This document shows positions 7,974 to 9,179 of a DNA stretch of 9,179 nucleotides, in pieces. Position 1 is the first letter of the stretch, and each line of letters starts with the position of its first letter. This DNA comes from Oscillospiraceae bacterium (lineage in GTDB: Bacteria; Bacillota; Clostridia; Oscillospirales; Acutalibacteraceae). Both the position numbers and the translations under genes were made by a program. The stretch lies in NCBI GenBank assembly GCA_028706415.1, contig JAQWBK010000060.1:1-9179 (forward strand), given 5' to 3'. The notes beneath the pieces are model-generated. The model saw only the letters and a list, made by a program, of their open reading frames with translations. It did not search any database and was not told where the DNA came from.

Positions 7974-8131
7974 ATACTGTTCTCAAGTAAAAGGTGAGAC
8001 AAAATTCGCGAGGATGTTTTTCGTCATGCAAGGCGGAGGAGGAGAGCGGGCTGACGCCCGCCGACGACGACAACGCTGTATGGCGGAAAACAGACCGCAA
8101 AGATGTTTTGATTTTTACTTGAGAGCAGTAT
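7974..8131. mobile_element. MITE-like element with 19-bp terminal inverted repeats
   Basis: The ends atactgttctcaagtaaaa (7974-7992) and the reverse complement of 8113-8131 match at 18 of 19 positions. The interior is GC-rich and structured: a perfect 6-bp stem gcgggc/gcccgc with a TGAC loop (8046-8061), and imperfect direct repeats gcgaggatgtttt (8008-8020) and gcaaagatgtttt (8097-8109). There is no open reading frame of use, so any movement would need a transposase supplied elsewhere. Ends flanked by TA on both sides (7975-7976 and 8129-8130) would fit TA target duplication, and a TATGA direct repeat (7970-7974, 8129-8133) is also present; these readings overlap and I cannot choose between them. 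A diverged copy in inverted orientation lies at 1-67. A structured RNA or a regulatory repeat is an alternative explanation. Confidence 0.65.
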
Positions 8132-8180
8132 GACATAAAAATGCCGAGAGTATTCCTCGCTTATTTGCCAATAATCGGTT

Positions 8181-8187
8181 AAAGGAG
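8181..8187 (+). promoter_or_regulatory. Ribosome binding site that decides the yfmF start
   Basis: AAAGGAG is a strong Shine-Dalgarno sequence. The in-frame ATG at 8188 abuts it with no spacer, which would not work well, whereas the in-frame TTG at 8197 follows after nine bases. I therefore prefer the TTG. Three codons are at stake (MKI versus starting at the TTG). Confidence 0.7.
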
Positions 8188-8196
8188 ATGAAAATA

Positions 8197-9179
8197 TTGC
8201 AGCCTATAACACAGCCTATGGGGGGCGGTGCCGAATTTTTAAATATTAAGGACGACCGATTTAAAACTGCCCGGTTGACGGTGGCAATGCTGCTTCCCCT
8301 CCAGGAGCAAACGGCTTCATCCAACGCAATACTGCCCTTCCTTCTTCGGAGAAGTTGTTCCGAATATCCGCAGTTTGCCCAGCTTCAACGCCGATTAAAT
8401 GAGCTTTACGGCGCCCGTATAATTCCGGATGTTATACGAATTGGAAACGCTCAGGCCATGATGCTTTCCGCCGTTTCAATCGATGATAGATTTGCATTGA
8501 ATAATGAGGAGGTGGCGCGCAGGTGCGCCGAGCTTCTGTGTTCCATGATTTTTCAGCCTGTACTGCATGACGGGGGATTTCCGGTTGAGGACACCGAACA
8601 GGAAAAACGCTGCCTTATTGAGCTTATTAAATCTGAAATAAACGAAAAACGGCTGTATGCCCGCCACCGCTGCGAACAGATATTGTTTGAGGGGGAGGGA
8701 TATGCCGTAAATCGTTACGGAACGATAGGGGAAGTCGACAAATTGACCCCAAAAACGATTGCGGCGGCATGGAGCAATCTGCTTAAAACCGCAAAAATCA
8801 GAATTATATATCATAGTGCCGGAAGCAGTGAGCCGGTTTTTGAAATCTTTAAAGCGGGGCTTGATTCGATAGACAGCCGTCAGTCTGTTTCATTTGCCCA
8901 AGCCGCCGACTGGGATTCTTTCAACGGCATCAAAGAGGTGGTAGAGAGAATGGGGGTAAATCAGTCCAAGCTGGTGATGGGTTTTCGCACCGAAAAAACC
9001 GTCAATATCCCTTCCGTCAGGCTTATGAATTCACTGCTGGGCGGAACGCCCCACTCACTATTGTTTAAAAATGTTCGGGAAAGGCTGGGGCTTTGTTATT
9101 ATTGTGCCTCCTCCTTTGACAGGTTGGGGGGAGTTATTCTTGTGGACAGCGGGGTGGATGAACAAAACGCTCAAAAGGC
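8197..9179 (+). CDS. yfmF: YfmF-like M16 (insulinase-fold) protein, EF-P modification-associated; 3' end missing
   Basis: The frame is open from the start to the window end (about 327 codons) and incomplete; relatives are about 420-430 residues as I recall. The translation resembles the YfmF family (B. subtilis ymfF), one of the proteins genetically required there for the 5-aminopentanol modification of elongation factor P. Recognisable stretches are FKTARLTVAMLLPL (22-35), ASSNAILPFLLRRSCSEYP (40-58) and QRRLNELYGARI just after it, then a conserved block around EKRCLIELIKSEINEKRLYARHRC, and in the second M16 domain LFKNVRERLGLCYY (289-302). The zinc-binding HxxEH of active M16 peptidases is absent where it would be expected (LLRRSCSEYP), which fits YfmF as the non-catalytic partner of a catalytic YfmH; such a partner gene would be expected just beyond the right edge. 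The TTG start is chosen from Shine-Dalgarno spacing; ATG 8188 is the alternative. Family is fairly sure; the EF-P role is by homology only. Confidence 0.85.
   Translation, partial: MQPITQPMGGGAEFLNIKDDRFKTARLTVAMLLPLQEQTASSNAILPFLLRRSCSEYPQFAQLQRRLNELYGARIIPDVIRIGNAQAMMLSAVSIDDRFALNNEEVARRCAELLCSMIFQPVLHDGGFPVEDTEQEKRCLIELIKSEINEKRLYARHRCEQILFEGEGYAVNRYGTIGEVDKLTPKTIAAAWSNLLKTAKIRIIYHSAGSSEPVFEIFKAGLDSIDSRQSVSFAQAADWDSFNGIKEVVERMGVNQSKLVMGFRTEKTVNIPSVRLMNSLLGGTPHSLLFKNVRERLGLCYYCASSFDRLGGVILVDSGVDEQNAQK

Noticed and set aside
7810..8136. 108-codon minus-strand frame across the intergenic region
   Set aside because: It runs through the palindrome, hairpin, promoter and repeat element, and its translation resembles nothing I recognise.
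8476..8814. 112-codon minus-strand frame
   Set aside because: It is a shadow of the yfmF coding sequence on the plus strand.

Overview
The window looks like chromosomal DNA of a low-GC-lineage (Firmicutes), probably clostridial, bacterium of moderate GC content. The downstream gene is a YfmF-type M16 protein, a family I know from Bacilli and Clostridia. The large gene resembles the very long cyclic beta-1,2-glucan synthases known from anaerobic Firmicutes as well as Rhizobiales. No rRNA, tRNA or CRISPR is visible, so the assignment to a lineage is an inference.

Layout. Positions 1-67 hold the end of a small repeat element that runs off the left edge. Positions 68-292 are an AT-rich leader without a gene. 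Positions 293-7813 are one uninterrupted 2506-codon gene for a membrane-bound NdvB/ChvB-like cyclic beta-1,2-glucan synthase. It has the usual modules in order: N-terminal cytosolic region, membrane helices, GT84 glycosyltransferase, further membrane helices, glycoamylase-like/GH189 cyclisation domain, and a GH94 phosphorylase-like region with its beta-sandwich domains. Positions 7814-8196 form a structured intergenic region with a perfect palindrome over the synthase stop codon, a terminator-like hairpin, an extended -10 promoter and a complete small element (about 158 bp) with 19-bp terminal inverted repeats. Positions 8197-9179 are the 5' part of a YfmF-like gene, truncated by the window end.

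How the parts relate. The synthase would polymerise UDP-glucose into beta-1,2-glucan at the membrane, close the ring in the middle domain and control chain length with the GH94 domain. No glucan exporter (NdvA/ChvA type) lies in the window. YfmF is unrelated in function: by homology it belongs to the Bacillus set needed for the 5-aminopentanol modification of elongation factor P. Its own promoter and the terminator-like hairpin suggest separate transcription.

The most unusual signal is non-coding. The element at 7974-8131 and the partial element at 1-67 align without gaps in inverted orientation (about 44 of 67 positions by my hand count), with the same end facing the synthase gene on each side. 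A 20-bp inverted pair (51-70 and 7804-7823, 19/20 identical) also brackets the gene. The palindrome at the synthase stop codon looks like the two ends of such an element joined with almost nothing between them. This suggests a non-autonomous, MITE-like repeat family, one copy of which supplied the last codons and stop of the synthase and another of which lies in the yfmF 5' leader.
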